64,000 nt of DNA from positions 186,001 through 250,000 of the forward strand of contig NZ_JOFZ01000011.1 in assembly GCF_000721265.1 (NCBI RefSeq). The letters run 5' to 3'. Below the pieces are notes generated by a model. It was given only the letters and a program-made list of their open reading frames with translations, did no database searches and had not been told where the DNA came from. Below, piece by piece: positions 26,904 through 36,749 of this stretch; position 1 is the stretch's first letter; each line of letters opens with the position of its first letter. The position numbers and the translations under genes were made by a program. This stretch comes from Streptomyces sp. NRRL F-5126. GTDB lineage: Bacteria > Actinomycetota > Actinomycetes > Streptomycetales > Streptomycetaceae.

Positions 26904-28226
26904 ATGACCACTCCGGACCTGGGGCTGCCGGTGGACGTGCCCTCCACCGCCCTGTTCACCGACCAGTACGAGCTCACGATGCTGCAGGCCGCGCTGCGCG
27001 GCGGCACGGCCGACCGCCACTCGGTGTTCGAGGCGTTCACCCGGCGCCTGCCGGAGGGCAGGCGCTACGGCGTGGTGGCGGGAACGGGCCGCGTGCTCGA
27101 CGCGGTGGAGAACTTCCGCTTCGACCCGGGCGTCCTCGGCTTCCTGCGCGAGCAGCACATCGTGGACGAGCAGACGCTGGACTGGCTGGCCGGCTACCGC
27201 TTCACGGGCGACATCTGGGGCTATCCCGAGGGCGAGGTGTACTTCCCCGGCTCGCCGATCCTGCGCGTCGAGGGGTCGTTCGCCCAGTGCGTGGTGCTGG
27301 AGACGGTGATCCTCTCGATCCTCAACCACGACTCGGCGATCGCGGCGGCCGCCTCGCGGATGTCGGCGGCGGCGGGCGGGCGCGGGCTGATCGAGATGGG
27401 CGCACGGCGCACGCACGAGCTGAGCGCGGTCGCCGCGGCGCGCGCCGCGTACGTCGGCGGCTTCGACTCCACGTCCGACCTCGCGGCCGGCTTCCGGTAC
27501 GGCATCCCGACGGTCGGCACGAGCGCCCACGCGTTCACGCTGCTGCACGACTCGGAGCGTGACGCGTTCCAGGCGCAGGTCGACTCGCTGGGGCGCGGAA
27601 CGACGCTGCTCGTCGACACCTACGACGTCGCGGAGGCCGTGCGCACGGCCGTGGAGATCGCGGGGCCCGAGCTCGGCGCCGTCCGGATCGACTCGGGCGA
27701 CCTGCTGCTCGTCGCGCACCGGGTGCGCCAGCAGCTCGACGACCTGGGCGCGGTGAACACCAAGATCGTCGTCACCTCCGACCTGGACGAGTACGCGATC
27801 GCGTCGCTCGCGGCGGCGCCGGTGGACGCGTACGGCGTCGGCACGCAGCTGGTCACCGGCAGCGGGCACCCGACGTGCTCGATGGTCTACAAGATCGTCG
27901 CGCGCGGCCGGTCGGCCGACGGGCCGCTGCAGCCCGTCGCGAAGAAGTCCCTGGGCGGGAAGACGTCCATCGGCGGACGCAAGTGGGCGGCGCGCAGGCT
28001 GGACGGCGAGGGCGCGGCGGAGGCCGAGGTCGTCGGCACCGGTCCTGTGCCGCGCGACCTGGCCGAAAGGCAGCTGCTTGTGCAACTGGTCAAGGGCGGC
28101 GAGATCGTCACGCGTGAGCCGCTCGACGCGGCGCGCGACCGGCACATCGCGGCACGTGCGGGGCTGCCGATGTCCGCGATGCAGTTGTCGCGGGGCGAAC
28201 CGGTGATTCCGACGGAATTCGTGTGA
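26904..28226 (+). CDS. pncB: Nicotinate phosphoribosyltransferase
   Basis: 440 residues. N-terminal [17 protein letters not shown] is the typical start. The phosphoribosyl-binding blocks [23 protein letters not shown] and [12 protein letters not shown] and the loop [16 protein letters not shown] are present. It converts nicotinate and PRPP to nicotinate mononucleotide in NAD salvage. The nicotinamidase gene follows 72 bases later, completing the two-step route from nicotinamide. Confidence 0.95.
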   Translation: MTTPDLGLPVDVPSTALFTDQYELTMLQAALRGGTADRHSVFEAFTRRLPEGRRYGVVAGTGRVLDAVENFRFDPGVLGFLREQHIVDEQTLDWLAGYRFTGDIWGYPEGEVYFPGSPILRVEGSFAQCVVLETVILSILNHDSAIAAAASRMSAAAGGRGLIEMGARRTHELSAVAAARAAYVGGFDSTSDLAAGFRYGIPTVGTSAHAFTLLHDSERDAFQAQVDSLGRGTTLLVDTYDVAEAVRTAVEIAGPELGAVRIDSGDLLLVAHRVRQQLDDLGAVNTKIVVTSDLDEYAIASLAAAPVDAYGVGTQLVTGSGHPTCSMVYKIVARGRSADGPLQPVAKKSLGGKTSIGGRKWAARRLDGEGAAEAEVVGTGPVPRDLAERQLLVQLVKGGEIVTREPLDAARDRHIAARAGLPMSAMQLSRGEPVIPTEFV

Positions 28227-28298
28227 CGATATGCGCTATGGCATGAACAGAGAGTGCCCGGGAAGAGATGAGTGGGGACGGATGGGGGAACTGCGGCC

Positions 28299-28895
28299 AT
28301 GCATCGCGCACTGATCGTCGTCGACGTACAGAACGACTTCTGCGAGGGCGGCAGCCTCGCGGTGTCCGGCGGCGCGGACGTGGCCGCCGCGATCACGGAG
28401 CTGATCGGGCAGGCCACGGCGGGTTACCGGCATGTCGTGGCCACCCGCGACCACCACATCGACCCGGGCGGCCACTTCGCGAAGCCCCCCGCGACGCCGG
28501 ACTACGTGCACAGCTGGCCGGTGCACTGCGTGGCGGGCACGGAGGGCGTGGGCTTCCACCCGAACTTCGCGCCCGCTGTCGCGTCGGGCGGGATCGGCGC
28601 GGTCTTCGGCAAGGGCGAGTACGCGGCCGCGTACAGCGGCTTCGAGGGCCGCGACGAGAACGGCACGGCGCCGGCCGACTGGCTGCGGGCGCGCGAGGTC
28701 ACGGAGGTCGACGTGGTGGGCATCGCCACGGACCACTGCGTACGCGCCACGGCCCTGGACGCGGCGCGCGAGGGCTTCAGGACCCGCGTCCTGCTCGACC
28801 TGACGGCGGGCGTGGCCCGCGACACGACGGACGAGGCGCTCACGTTGATGCGCGCGGCGGGCATCGAACTCACGGGCAAGCCGGTGGTCCGCTAG
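28299..28895 (+). CDS. pncA: Nicotinamidase (isochorismatase-like)
   Basis: 198 residues from ATG 28299. The catalytic triad is visible as D9 (VVDVQNDF), K105 (FGKGEYAAAYSGFEG) and C147 (ATDHCVRATALDA); DHHIDPGGHF at 51-60 binds the metal. It hydrolyses nicotinamide to nicotinate, the substrate of PncB just upstream. Length and motifs are those of PncA rather than of isochorismatases. Confidence 0.93.
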   Translation: MHRALIVVDVQNDFCEGGSLAVSGGADVAAAITELIGQATAGYRHVVATRDHHIDPGGHFAKPPATPDYVHSWPVHCVAGTEGVGFHPNFAPAVASGGIGAVFGKGEYAAAYSGFEGRDENGTAPADWLRAREVTEVDVVGIATDHCVRATALDAAREGFRTRVLLDLTAGVARDTTDEALTLMRAAGIELTGKPVVR

Positions 28896-29467
28896 CCCCC
28901 GGGCCCGGGAGCGCCGGCCCTGACCTAGGCCGGCCACCGCCCGCAGGCCCCTCCGGCCCCGCCGGAAGCCTCCGCCCCGTGGGGGCCGAGCGAGCGGCGT
29001 GGCCGCGTGCCCCGGGTGGGGCGGTGCCGGCGGGCGTTCCCGGGGCCAGGGCCGGGCGCGACGTCCCGCGGCAAGTGCCCCAGCCCGCCGAGCGGGGCTT
29101 CGGGCCCCGACGGGGCGGGCGCCGAGGCCCTCGGCGGGCGAACGCAGACTCACACGGCCGGCGCCCCCTGAGGGGGTGCCCAGAGGCTTGCGCGGCCCGC
29201 GCGGGAGGCGTCAACAGCACGCCGAGCGAGGCTCGGCCCCCGGCAGGAGCGGGGGACACAGGCCCAAACGGCCGACGCTGCCATGGCGAGCCGCCACAGG
29301 GCCCGCGCGGGGGGCGTCAACGGCCCGCCGAGCGGGGCTTCGGGCCCCGACGGGGGCGGGCGCTCCCGGAGCTCGGGGCGGGCGCCGAGACCCTCGGCGG
29401 GCGAACACAGGCTCACGCGGCCGGCGCCCCCTGAGCGGGTGCCCAGGGGTGCTGGGCGGCGGGCGCG
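28896..29467. repeat. Gene-free region with long imperfect direct repeats
   Basis: About 570 bases after pncA. A block of roughly 100 bases at 29082-29181 recurs at 29322-29445 with an internal insertion of about 20 bases; both contain CGCCGAGCGGGGCTTCGGGC, CTCGGCGGGCGAAC and GGCGCCCCCTGA. A third, partial copy lies near 29208-29238. Frames crossing it are open in several phases without coding character. It looks like an expanded intergenic repeat, not a gene. Confidence 0.6.
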
Positions 29468-29884
29468 TCAGCCGCTGGTGCGGACCCGTGGTGTGGCCGG
29501 GAGGTGGCGCCAGGGGGCCATGGGCTTGCGTGCCAGGCCGGGGCGCGCAGGGGCCGGCTGCCACGCGCGGCCTGGGCGGACGAGCGAGCGGATGGGCTGC
29601 CAGAGCGCGCTCGCGTCCCCCGGGCACTGCGGGGTGGGCCGCCAGAGCAGCCCCTCGGGGTGGTGCAGGACCGCGGTGACCTCGTCCGGGCTGGGTGGTT
29701 CGGCGTTCCCCCGCAGGTAGACCGCACGAAGACCGAGGTTGCGCAGCCTGGTCAGGGCGCGCGCCCGGTTCTCCGCGTGGACCAGGACTCGTACCGTGCT
29801 GCCGCCCTCGGCAGCGGGTCTCGGCACGGTCAGCGCCACCACCACTCTGCCATTGGGGAGCCTGCTGAAGCCTCCGCCTGCCAT
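29468..29884 (-). CDS. Hypothetical protein
   Basis: 138 residues from ATG 29884 (GGGAGAGGAACG site). The first 65 residues look folded (RVVVALTVPRPAAEGGSTVRVLVHAENRARALTRLRNLGLRAVYLRG), with beta strands and one helix, while the C-terminal half is Arg/Pro/Trp-rich. I do not recognise the family. It lies alone between the repeat region and the terminator of a metalloprotease gene. Confidence 0.6.
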   Translation of the reverse strand: MAGGGFSRLPNGRVVVALTVPRPAAEGGSTVRVLVHAENRARALTRLRNLGLRAVYLRGNAEPPSPDEVTAVLHHPEGLLWRPTPQCPGDASALWQPIRSLVRPGRAWQPAPARPGLARKPMAPWRHLPATPRVRTSG

Positions 29885-29956
29885 GATCGTTCCTCTCCCC
29901 CCGCTCCCCCCGCGAGACGTCGTGTCAATAAGAAATGCACAGCTGCACCTAAACAC

Positions 29957-29992
29957 GATCGGCCGCCGCCCGCTAGAGGGCGACGGCCGATC
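29957..29992 (-). terminator. Terminator after M6 metalloprotease gene
   Basis: 15-base-pair stem with one mismatch (arms from GATCGGCCG at 29957 and its partner ending at 29992), 6-base loop. It is 27 bases past the stop of the protease gene on the minus strand. Confidence 0.7.
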
Positions 29993-30018
29993 ACTGCTCT
30001 GACCTGCGGATTCAATCC

Positions 30019-32442
30019 TTAACGAGTCGACGGCCCCACATGAATTGTCATGCTCGCGCCACTGATGGGCTGGCCGACGAGGGTGATCCTGGTGTTGGTG
30101 TCAGGAACCTTGACGCTTCCCTCGGGGTTCGCCGGGTCCCAGTAGGAGCCCCGGTGGTCGTCGAAGGCGATGACCCCGCGCTGCGGCTTGATCCGCGTCG
30201 GCACGTCCGCCTTGTGCAGCGTGAGCGCCGGCGTCGGCCACCAGCTGAACGGCGCGTCGAACGCCTGGATCCTGTTGCGCATGACCGTCCCGTCGGACCA
30301 CTTCAGGGCCTTCGGGTGCGCGTCCACGGGAAGGATCAGGCCCTCGCCCGGGTGCACGCTCGTGTTGTTGTCGGCCTGCGAGGTGTCCCAGTACCAGATC
30401 AACATGCCGTTCTGGTAAGGGAAGTGCTCGACCTTGAGATCGTTGGGCGCCGTGAAGCCGAAGTTGTACGGGCCGGTGCGCAGCGTCTTGTCGTAGCTCG
30501 TGTACTCGCGGTTCTCCACGATGTAGTACTGGTTGTAGTCCTTGCTGAAGGACCCGCCGATGCGCGAGAAGCCGTCCGTGGTCCAACCGGCGTCCGCACT
30601 CTCCGCGTTGTCGGTGAACAGCGCGGTGCCGTCGGCGACGACGCTGATCTCGTCGGCCGCGAACCCCTTCTGCGCCACGCCGCCGTCCGTCAGGTAGCGG
30701 AAGCGGAGGTCGATCTTCTTGCCGGCGTAGGCGTCCAGCGGGTACACGAGCTTCTTGTACGCGCCCGACGTTCCGGTCAGCGCCGGCTTGTCGCCGCCGT
30801 CCCTCGGGATGGCCGCGCCGTCCGCCGTGCCGTCCAGCGGCGTCCAGTCGGCGCCGCCGTCGGTCGAGACCTCGGCGTACAGGTAGTCGTAGCCGTTCTC
30901 GATGTCCCACCAGCCGTCGAGCGTCAGCGAGGCCGCGGACTTGCCGGTGAGGTCGACGGAACGGGTCAGGGTGTTCTTGAGGTTGTCACCCATGCCGCTC
31001 CACCACTGCGTGGATCCCTGCGCGGGCTCCACGACGGTCGTGGTCTTCTCCTTCTTCGGCAGGTTCACCACCAGGGCCTGCGGCCTCTTCGTGTTGTACT
31101 CCGAGACCCCGAGCCTCACCGTGGACCTCGTCGCGGCCTTGGCCTGCGCGTAGTTGAGCCAGCCGAGCTGCAGCTTGTCCCACGCGGTCATGTCGCCCGG
31201 CATGTCGCCGATCGCGTTCTTGCCGGTGCCGAGCCACGAGCCCGAGGACATCAGGTCCCAGAAGGCGGTCGAGTTGTCGCCGCCCGCGGTGTCGTAGTTG
31301 TCGGGCAGGCCGAGGTCGTGGCCGTACTCGTGGGCGAAGACGCCGAGTCCGCCGTTCTCCGGCTGCATCGTGTAGTCGCCGACCCACATGCCGGTGTCGC
31401 CGATCTGCGTGCCGCCCGCCTTGTTGTCCGCGGGGCCCGTGGCGCCCGCGTCCGAGCCGTACGCGTACCAGCGGTGCGCCCAGATCGCGTTGTCGGCCTG
31501 GACGCCGCCGCCGGCGGACTCGTCCTCTCCGGCGTGCACGATCTGGAAGTGGTCGATGTAGCCGTCGGGCTCGTTGAAGTTGCCGTCGTTGTCGTAGTCG
31601 TAGCGGTCCCACTTGTCGTACTGCGCCAGGTCCGCCTTGATCTCGGCGCTCGACTCGCCCTTGGCCTTCTGGTCCGCCACCCAGGCGTTGACGCCGTCGC
31701 GCACCGCGTCCCAGACGGACGGGCAGGTGGTGCTGCCGCAGTAGTCCGAGCCGTAACGGGCCTCGTTGTACGGGATCTTGACCCAGTCGGTGACCTCGCC
31801 GTCGACGGAGTAGCGGCCGGAGGACTGCTTCTCGTAGTACGTCTTCAGCGATTCCCGCTGCTTGCCGGTCTTGTCCTTGCCCGTGCCGAAGTACAGGTCC
31901 TGGAAGTGCTGCTGGTTGTAGTCGGCCTGCCAGGCGGTGGAGTTGTCGACCTTGCGGTTCGGCTCGGCTATCTGGTTGTGCGACGGTCCCGGGTTGCCGC
32001 CGTACTGCGTCACGGGCGGCTTCGGGCCCGGGCCGTCCGGGTCGTACTTCGTCGTGTTGTCGACCTTGTCGCCGAACTCGACGAGGATCGTGAAGATCCG
32101 GTCGGTCTTCTCCCTGCCGAGCTCGACGTACTTGCCGCCGCCGAGCTTCACCACGCTGGAGCCGCCGCGCTCGACGGCCTTGCGGTGCCCGGAGAGCACC
32201 TGGTCGAGCGCCGCCTTGCGCTCCTTCGTCTGCTCCTTGGTGAAGGGGCCCGGCAGGTTGTGCTCGACATCGCCCGCCTGCGGCGCCGGGTCGCGTCGCT
32301 GCACCTGGGCGGCACCCGAACGCGACCCCGCCGCGGGGTTCTCCTGCGCCTGCGCCGTGCTGAAGGCGGAGGCCGTCGCCGCGGTCGCGGCGACCGCCAC
32401 GATCACCGCCGCCGCACGTCTCGCCCGTCCTGTCCTGATCAC
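30019..32442 (-). CDS. Secreted immune inhibitor A-type M6 metalloprotease
   Basis: 807 residues with a signal peptide (basic start, hydrophobic core to about residue 31, cut after AQA). A pro-region follows, then the zinc site HEYGHDLGLPD, the extended HExxHxxGxPD form of the M6 family, preceded by GVFA. After the catalytic domain come beta-rich regions with KGFAADEISVVADG and SYDKTLRTGPYN, as in immune inhibitor A enzymes. The start is GTG with a GGGGGAGGA site. It is exported and degrades extracellular proteins; the host role is not inferable. Confidence 0.93.
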   Translation of the reverse strand: MIRTGRARRAAAVIVAVAATAATASAFSTAQAQENPAAGSRSGAAQVQRRDPAPQAGDVEHNLPGPFTKEQTKERKAALDQVLSGHRKAVERGGSSVVKLGGGKYVELGREKTDRIFTILVEFGDKVDNTTKYDPDGPGPKPPVTQYGGNPGPSHNQIAEPNRKVDNSTAWQADYNQQHFQDLYFGTGKDKTGKQRESLKTYYEKQSSGRYSVDGEVTDWVKIPYNEARYGSDYCGSTTCPSVWDAVRDGVNAWVADQKAKGESSAEIKADLAQYDKWDRYDYDNDGNFNEPDGYIDHFQIVHAGEDESAGGGVQADNAIWAHRWYAYGSDAGATGPADNKAGGTQIGDTGMWVGDYTMQPENGGLGVFAHEYGHDLGLPDNYDTAGGDNSTAFWDLMSSGSWLGTGKNAIGDMPGDMTAWDKLQLGWLNYAQAKAATRSTVRLGVSEYNTKRPQALVVNLPKKEKTTTVVEPAQGSTQWWSGMGDNLKNTLTRSVDLTGKSAASLTLDGWWDIENGYDYLYAEVSTDGGADWTPLDGTADGAAIPRDGGDKPALTGTSGAYKKLVYPLDAYAGKKIDLRFRYLTDGGVAQKGFAADEISVVADGTALFTDNAESADAGWTTDGFSRIGGSFSKDYNQYYIVENREYTSYDKTLRTGPYNFGFTAPNDLKVEHFPYQNGMLIWYWDTSQADNNTSVHPGEGLILPVDAHPKALKWSDGTVMRNRIQAFDAPFSWWPTPALTLHKADVPTRIKPQRGVIAFDDHRGSYWDPANPEGSVKVPDTNTRITLVGQPISGASMTIHVGPSTR

Positions 32443-32929
32443 TCGCTGGTGTCCTCCCCCGCGCCCGCGCCTGAGGACCGTCCTTGTGGGCGTCCGTTCG
32501 GCCGGTGCGCGCCTTTACGCGACCTGTGCGCGTTCTGTACGCGGTTCAAGTGGCGCCATTGGACCGGAGTTGACGAAAAAATGACAGTCTTGACTTGTTC
32601 ACGACGATTCCGCTAAGGAAAGCGGAAGATCGGCTGATCATCCGTTGGTCTTCGGCGCCACAGGGCGGGCCCCGCGCCGAGCGGCGGGCGCACCGCACGG
32701 ACTTGCGGGCGTCCGCATGAACCTGTGCGCCCCCCGTGCATCGGCACCGTGGGTGAGGTCACGCTTACCGCACGTCCCTCGGGGCATTCACCGTCGTAGA
32801 GTCGCCCGACACGTGCGACCCGCGCGCATCCACCCTGACCTCAGCACCGTCCAGAAGCCGATGTCCTGCACCGTCGATCGCCGGCCGCACCCCGAGGCGC
32901 CGGCACATGTTCCGAGGGACGGAAACGCC
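32443..32929. other. Non-coding interval upstream of the protease gene
   Basis: About 490 bases between the protease start (minus strand) and a small plus-strand gene. No convincing gene is seen. A hairpin with arms TTCCGCT (32608-32614) and AGCGGAA (32621-32627) lies in an AT-richer stretch, followed by GATC-GGCT-GATC. This stretch, about 180 bases upstream of the protease, is the likely control region. Confidence 0.4.
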
Positions 32930-33274
32930 ATGCCGCGTCCGAACGCCGCACAGCTCGCCTATGGTTCAGCCACCGTCATCTGCTCAGCCCTCGCCATGCT
33001 CCTGCTGACCGGTGTCCCGAGGGGCGCGGGCGTGGTGGTGATCGGCGTCGTGGCCCTCGGGCTGGGCCTGCTGGTGGCCCTGACGGTGCCGATGCCGCAC
33101 CGTGCGCGGGCGGCCCGCGAGGCGGCCGCGTCCGCGTCCGCCGTGGCGGCCCTCGCGGAGACGGCCGCGGAGTCCGCCATGGCCGCACCGCCGGCGGGCG
33201 CCCGCGCGCGCCGGCCCCATGCGGGCGCACGGACCCGCGCCGCACGCGTGGAGCAGCACTCGCTGGGGCGCTGA
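32930..33274 (+). CDS. Small two-helix membrane protein, unknown function
   Basis: 114 residues from ATG 32930. Two hydrophobic segments (about residues 8-27 and 32-52) precede an Ala/Arg-rich cytosolic tail that ends RVEQHSLGR. The hydrophobic half has the coding character of the genome; an earlier in-frame ATG at 32861 is possible. I do not recognise a family. Confidence 0.6.
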   Translation: MPRPNAAQLAYGSATVICSALAMLLLTGVPRGAGVVVIGVVALGLGLLVALTVPMPHRARAAREAAASASAVAALAETAAESAMAAPPAGARARRPHAGARTRAARVEQHSLGR

Positions 33275-33300
33275 CCGGGGCCGGCGGGCCCTCGGGACGC

Positions 33301-33351
33301 GGCCCGCTCAGGACGGCGGCCCGCTCAGGACGGCGGCCCGCTCATGCCTGG
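33301..33351. repeat. Three tandem 17-base units
   Basis: The unit GGCCCGCTCAGGACGGC starts at 33301 and 33318, and a third partly changed copy starts at 33335. The third contains the stop codon of the RDD gene, and each copy offers the same TGA on the minus strand. It looks like local duplication of a gene end. Confidence 0.6.
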
Positions 33352-34166
33352 ACGACGACCGTCTTCCCCGCCTTGTCGTGCAGCCCCTGCTTGTACGGGC
33401 GGCCGGCGACGATCGTGATGGCGATGATGATCCACCACACGCAGAAGCAGCACACCAGCGCCGGCAGCCACAGCACGACCGCCCGCGCCAGCGAGGCCCC
33501 GACGCTCGGGCGGGAGCCGTCGGCCAGCATTCCCACCCGCAGCTTGAGCCACCGCTTCCCGAGCGTCTGCCCACGCGTGTGCGTCATCCAGGTGTCGTAG
33601 CCGATGTACGCGATCAGCGAGATGAGCGCCCACAGCCACTGCTGCCCCGTGCTGAACTGATCGCCGATGGCGTCCGCCTCGCTCTGGCCGTTCGACGTCG
33701 AGAAGTCGAAGCCGTTGACGGCGATCGAGATGACAGCCAGCGGGATCGCGATGATGAGGGCGTCGATGATCCGGGCCGCGAGCCGGGTGCCGAACGGCGC
33801 GAGTGGCGGCATGCCCGCGAGCGGTTCGCCGCCACGGAACGGGTCGCCGCTGTAGGGACCGCCACCGTACCGGCCGCCTCCGCCGTACGGGTCGCCGCCG
33901 TACGGACCGCCGGGGCCCTGTGGCCCGCCGCCGTACGGATCCCCGCCGTACGGGCCCTCTCCCGGCCCCGCGCCGGGCGGCGGGGGCTGGCCGTACGGCG
34001 GCGGCTGCCCGCTCCCCGCGCTCCCGCCCGGGCCCTCCTCGCCAGGAGCGCCCGCGCCCGGCGGCGGGACCGAATCCCCGGGCGGCGGCTGCCGGGGAGG
34101 CCTCGGCCTCTTCAGGAAGGGGTCTTCCTCGGGCGGCTGACCGGACGACGGCTCATCGTTGCTCAT
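33342..34166 (-). CDS. RDD family membrane protein with Pro/Gly-rich N-terminus
   Basis: 274 residues from ATG 34166. The first 130 are Pro, Gly and Tyr-rich with repeats of the form GGDPYGGG. An RDD domain follows: FGTRLAARIIDALIIAIPLAVI, a second membrane segment and MTHTRGQTLGKRWLKLRV. The RDD name refers to conserved Arg and Asp residues in the first helix, R-x-x-D here. RDD proteins are membrane proteins of mixed and mostly unknown role. A second RDD gene is next to it. Confidence 0.85.
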   Translation of the reverse strand: MSNDEPSSGQPPEEDPFLKRPRPPRQPPPGDSVPPPGAGAPGEEGPGGSAGSGQPPPYGQPPPPGAGPGEGPYGGDPYGGGPQGPGGPYGGDPYGGGGRYGGGPYSGDPFRGGEPLAGMPPLAPFGTRLAARIIDALIIAIPLAVISIAVNGFDFSTSNGQSEADAIGDQFSTGQQWLWALISLIAYIGYDTWMTHTRGQTLGKRWLKLRVGMLADGSRPSVGASLARAVVLWLPALVCCFCVWWIIIAITIVAGRPYKQGLHDKAGKTVVVQA

Positions 34167-34256
34167 GGGGGCAGTGCACCGCGCGTGACGGAGCACCGCC
34201 AACGGTCGGCGCCGTTCGGGCGAACGCGGGGACCCGGCCGCTCAGAGGCCGGCGGC

Positions 34257-35816
34257 TCAGCCCGCTCGGCGCGCGACGAACGTGTGCGCCGCCTTGTCGT
34301 GCCAGCACTGCCGCCACGGCCGGTCGAACAGGCACCACACGACGTTCAGCACACCGACGACGACTGCCCCGAGGACCCCGTAGAGCAGCCAGCGCGCGAG
34401 CGCCCTGCCGAACCCGGGGGGCTCGAACGACTCGAGGTCCAGGACCTTCAGGCCGCAGGCCTTCTTGCCGAGCGTGCGCCCCCACCTGGCGGTCGGCAGC
34501 GCCTCGTACAGCACCCCGACGACCAGCAGCGCGGCCAGCACGACCGCGAGGTAGCCGCCCGTGGTCCCGTCGATCAGGTACACCGTGACCAGGCGTCCGC
34601 TCTGCCGCGCCGCCTCGATCTTGTCGTCGATGTGTGTACGGGCCCGCAGCGCGAGGGGTGCGGCGGCGGCGCCGACGACCGCGCCGACGACGATGGTGTC
34701 GATGACCCGGGCCAGCAGCCGCCGGCCGAGCCCCGCGGGGCGGGCGCTCGCCTGGGCGCGGGCCGCGGCCTGGAACGGATCCTCCGTCGGCGGCTTCCAC
34801 GGCACGACGGGCGGCTCGCCACCAGCGAGAGCGCCCGGCGCACCTGCCGCGGGCCCCGCCTGCGCCGCGGCCGCCGTCGGGCCCTGCGCGAGCCGGTGCA
34901 CCTGCTGCGCCCAGGGCGGCGCGGCGGCCGCCGGGTCCTGCGGCGCGGCGCCCGGCTGGGCCGGGAGCGTCCGCTGCGGGGGCGGCGCGTACCCGGACGG
35001 GGCGGGTGCCGCCTGGCCCTGGACGGTGTCGGCGCCTGCCACGCGGGCATCGGCGGGCGGGGGCGCGGCCACCGGAGACGCGGGCGCCGAGGTCGCTGCC
35101 TGCGTGCCGCCCGGCAGGGCGGCGCGTGCGGCTCGCGCGGGCAGCTCGCCCTGCGCCTGGCCTGGCACGCCCGGCGCGTCGCCGGCCGGCCGGGCAGCGT
35201 CGTTGCCGTCCCCGTCCTTGGCGCGACGCGCCGCCGCCAGGGCGCGCATCGCCGCGGTGGAGTCGACGGGGGCCCGGTCCGCGGGCGGCGCGCCGTGGCG
35301 TCCGCCCTCGTCGACGGTGCGGGACGGCAGCGGCGCGGCGCCGGTCAGGCCGGTGGCGGGGGCTGCCGACAGCGCGGAGGCGTCGGACGGCGAGGCGGCG
35401 CCCTCGGGCCCTCCGGGGCCTTGGGGGCCTCCGGCACCCCAGGAGACACGGTGGTCCTGGTCACCGCCGAAGCCGGACTGGCGCGCGGTGTCCGCCGCCC
35501 ACGCGGACGCCGGCTCCTGGCCGGGGCCCGCGTCGGGGCCGTCCGCGACTCCCGCGGAAGGGTCCTCGTCGAAGAAGACCGGTCCGGTCTCCTCGGCCGC
35601 CTGCGGCACGGGGCCGGCACCGGGCGCGGGAGCGGTGCCCGCGGGCGCGGTCGCCTCGGACGCTGCCGCGGCCACCGTCCCGGGCGGCGCGGGCCTGCTG
35701 CTGCCCGGCACCCAGGCGGCGCCGTTCCAGTACCGGACGTAGCCCGGGATCGATGGGTCCGGGTAGTAGCCGGCCGCGGGGCCGCCGCCGTCGGCTGCCG
35801 ATGTCGGGGCGCTCAT
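34257..35816 (-). CDS. RDD family membrane protein with DUF2510 domain
   Basis: 519 residues from ATG 35816. A DUF2510 module (YYPDPSIPGYVRYWNGAAWV) sits at residues 15-40. A long Ala/Pro/Gly-rich linker of over 300 residues follows, then an RDD domain with GLGRRLLARVIDTIVVGAVVG and GRTLGKKACGLKVLD near the C-terminus. The linker is low in complexity and probably disordered. Tandem with another RDD gene on the same strand, 90 bases apart, suggesting duplication and a shared membrane function. Confidence 0.85.
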   Translation of the reverse strand: MSAPTSAADGGGPAAGYYPDPSIPGYVRYWNGAAWVPGSSRPAPPGTVAAAASEATAPAGTAPAPGAGPVPQAAEETGPVFFDEDPSAGVADGPDAGPGQEPASAWAADTARQSGFGGDQDHRVSWGAGGPQGPGGPEGAASPSDASALSAAPATGLTGAAPLPSRTVDEGGRHGAPPADRAPVDSTAAMRALAAARRAKDGDGNDAARPAGDAPGVPGQAQGELPARAARAALPGGTQAATSAPASPVAAPPPADARVAGADTVQGQAAPAPSGYAPPPQRTLPAQPGAAPQDPAAAAPPWAQQVHRLAQGPTAAAAQAGPAAGAPGALAGGEPPVVPWKPPTEDPFQAAARAQASARPAGLGRRLLARVIDTIVVGAVVGAAAAPLALRARTHIDDKIEAARQSGRLVTVYLIDGTTGGYLAVVLAALLVVGVLYEALPTARWGRTLGKKACGLKVLDLESFEPPGFGRALARWLLYGVLGAVVVGVLNVVWCLFDRPWRQCWHDKAAHTFVARRAG

Positions 35817-36134
35817 CACCGTGGTCCCGTATCTCCTCAAGAGCCTTGTTTCGAGGCATCACATCTATCAGAACACCGGCCGCCCGAGGGCCGGTCCTCT
35901 CGTTTGCGCCACTTTCCGGTCACGGGTTTGTCACACAACGTCACCAGAGCCCATGTCGCGAGCACGCAGGGCACACCCAGGCGAGTCGCGCATTCGTTCG
36001 TATATCCACCCGTTCGCGTGGGACCCAAAAAATCATGGGGAAAGTCGCGTCATGACCGCGTGGTTCCCCGCTCTCCCCCAGTACGGCGCCCGGACAACCA
36101 GTCCCGGGGCCGAACGAGGGAGAGGACGGACACC
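35817..36134. other. Divergent control region between RDD and ssgG-like genes
   Basis: About 318 bases. An inverted repeat ACCGGCC-GGCCGGT lies near 35876-35896. The rest is AT-richer than the genes. No gene is seen. It must contain the promoters for both directions, but I cannot point to a clear -10/-35 pair. Confidence 0.35.
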
Positions 36135-36626
36135 ATGACCAAGGCGAACACCGTCGTGGAACACGAGCTCGACGTCGACCTGGTCCTGTCGCCCGAGCAC
36201 AGCGTCGCCGTGCCGGCCAGGCTGACCTACCGGACGTCGGATCCGTACGCGGTCCACATCGCCTTCCACATCCACTCGGCGAACCCGGTCCACTGGACGT
36301 TCGCGCGCGAGCTGCTGGTGGAGGGGGTGTTCCGGCCGTGCGGCCACGGCGACGTGCGGATCTGGCCCACGCGCGTCGAAGGGCAGGGCCTCATCTGCCT
36401 GGCGCTGACCTCACCGGACGGGGACGCGCTGCTCCAGGCGGCACTCGACGACGTCTACGGGTGGCTGGAGCGCACGCTGCGGGTCGCGCCGCCCGGCACC
36501 GAGTCCGCCGGGCTCGGGATCGACGACGGCCTGGCGGCGCTGCTCGCGCCCACACCGGCGGACGAACTGTGGCTGCGGGACCCGTGGCCGTCGGACGGTA
36601 CCGACTGCCACGACGCCGGCGAGTGA
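36135..36626 (+). CDS. ssgG: SsgA-like sporulation/cell-division protein, probably SsgG
   Basis: 163 residues. The SALP family is plain from ARLTYRTSDPYAVHIAFHI, WTFARELLVEGVFRPCGHGDVRIWP and GLICLALTSPDGDALL. These proteins occur only in sporulating actinobacteria and place or control septa in aerial hyphae. The symbol rests on memory that ssgG in Streptomyces coelicolor lies close to the oxidase and 4-hydroxyphenylpyruvate dioxygenase genes also found in this window. Confidence 0.82.
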   Translation: MTKANTVVEHELDVDLVLSPEHSVAVPARLTYRTSDPYAVHIAFHIHSANPVHWTFARELLVEGVFRPCGHGDVRIWPTRVEGQGLICLALTSPDGDALLQAALDDVYGWLERTLRVAPPGTESAGLGIDDGLAALLAPTPADELWLRDPWPSDGTDCHDAGE

Positions 36627-36749
36627 CGCGCCGCGAGGGGCTGGTTACTCAGCTCCCGCGGTCAACGACAGGCGGCCGCAGGAGGACACCGGGAGGTCAT
36701 CTACCCTTGCGGCGACACGGGTCGGCGGAGGGCGAGAGGGAACACCGGG

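Noticed and set aside
28896..29467. CRISPR array in the repeat region
   Set aside because: Repeats are long, few and imperfect and lack regular spacers; no cas genes in the window.
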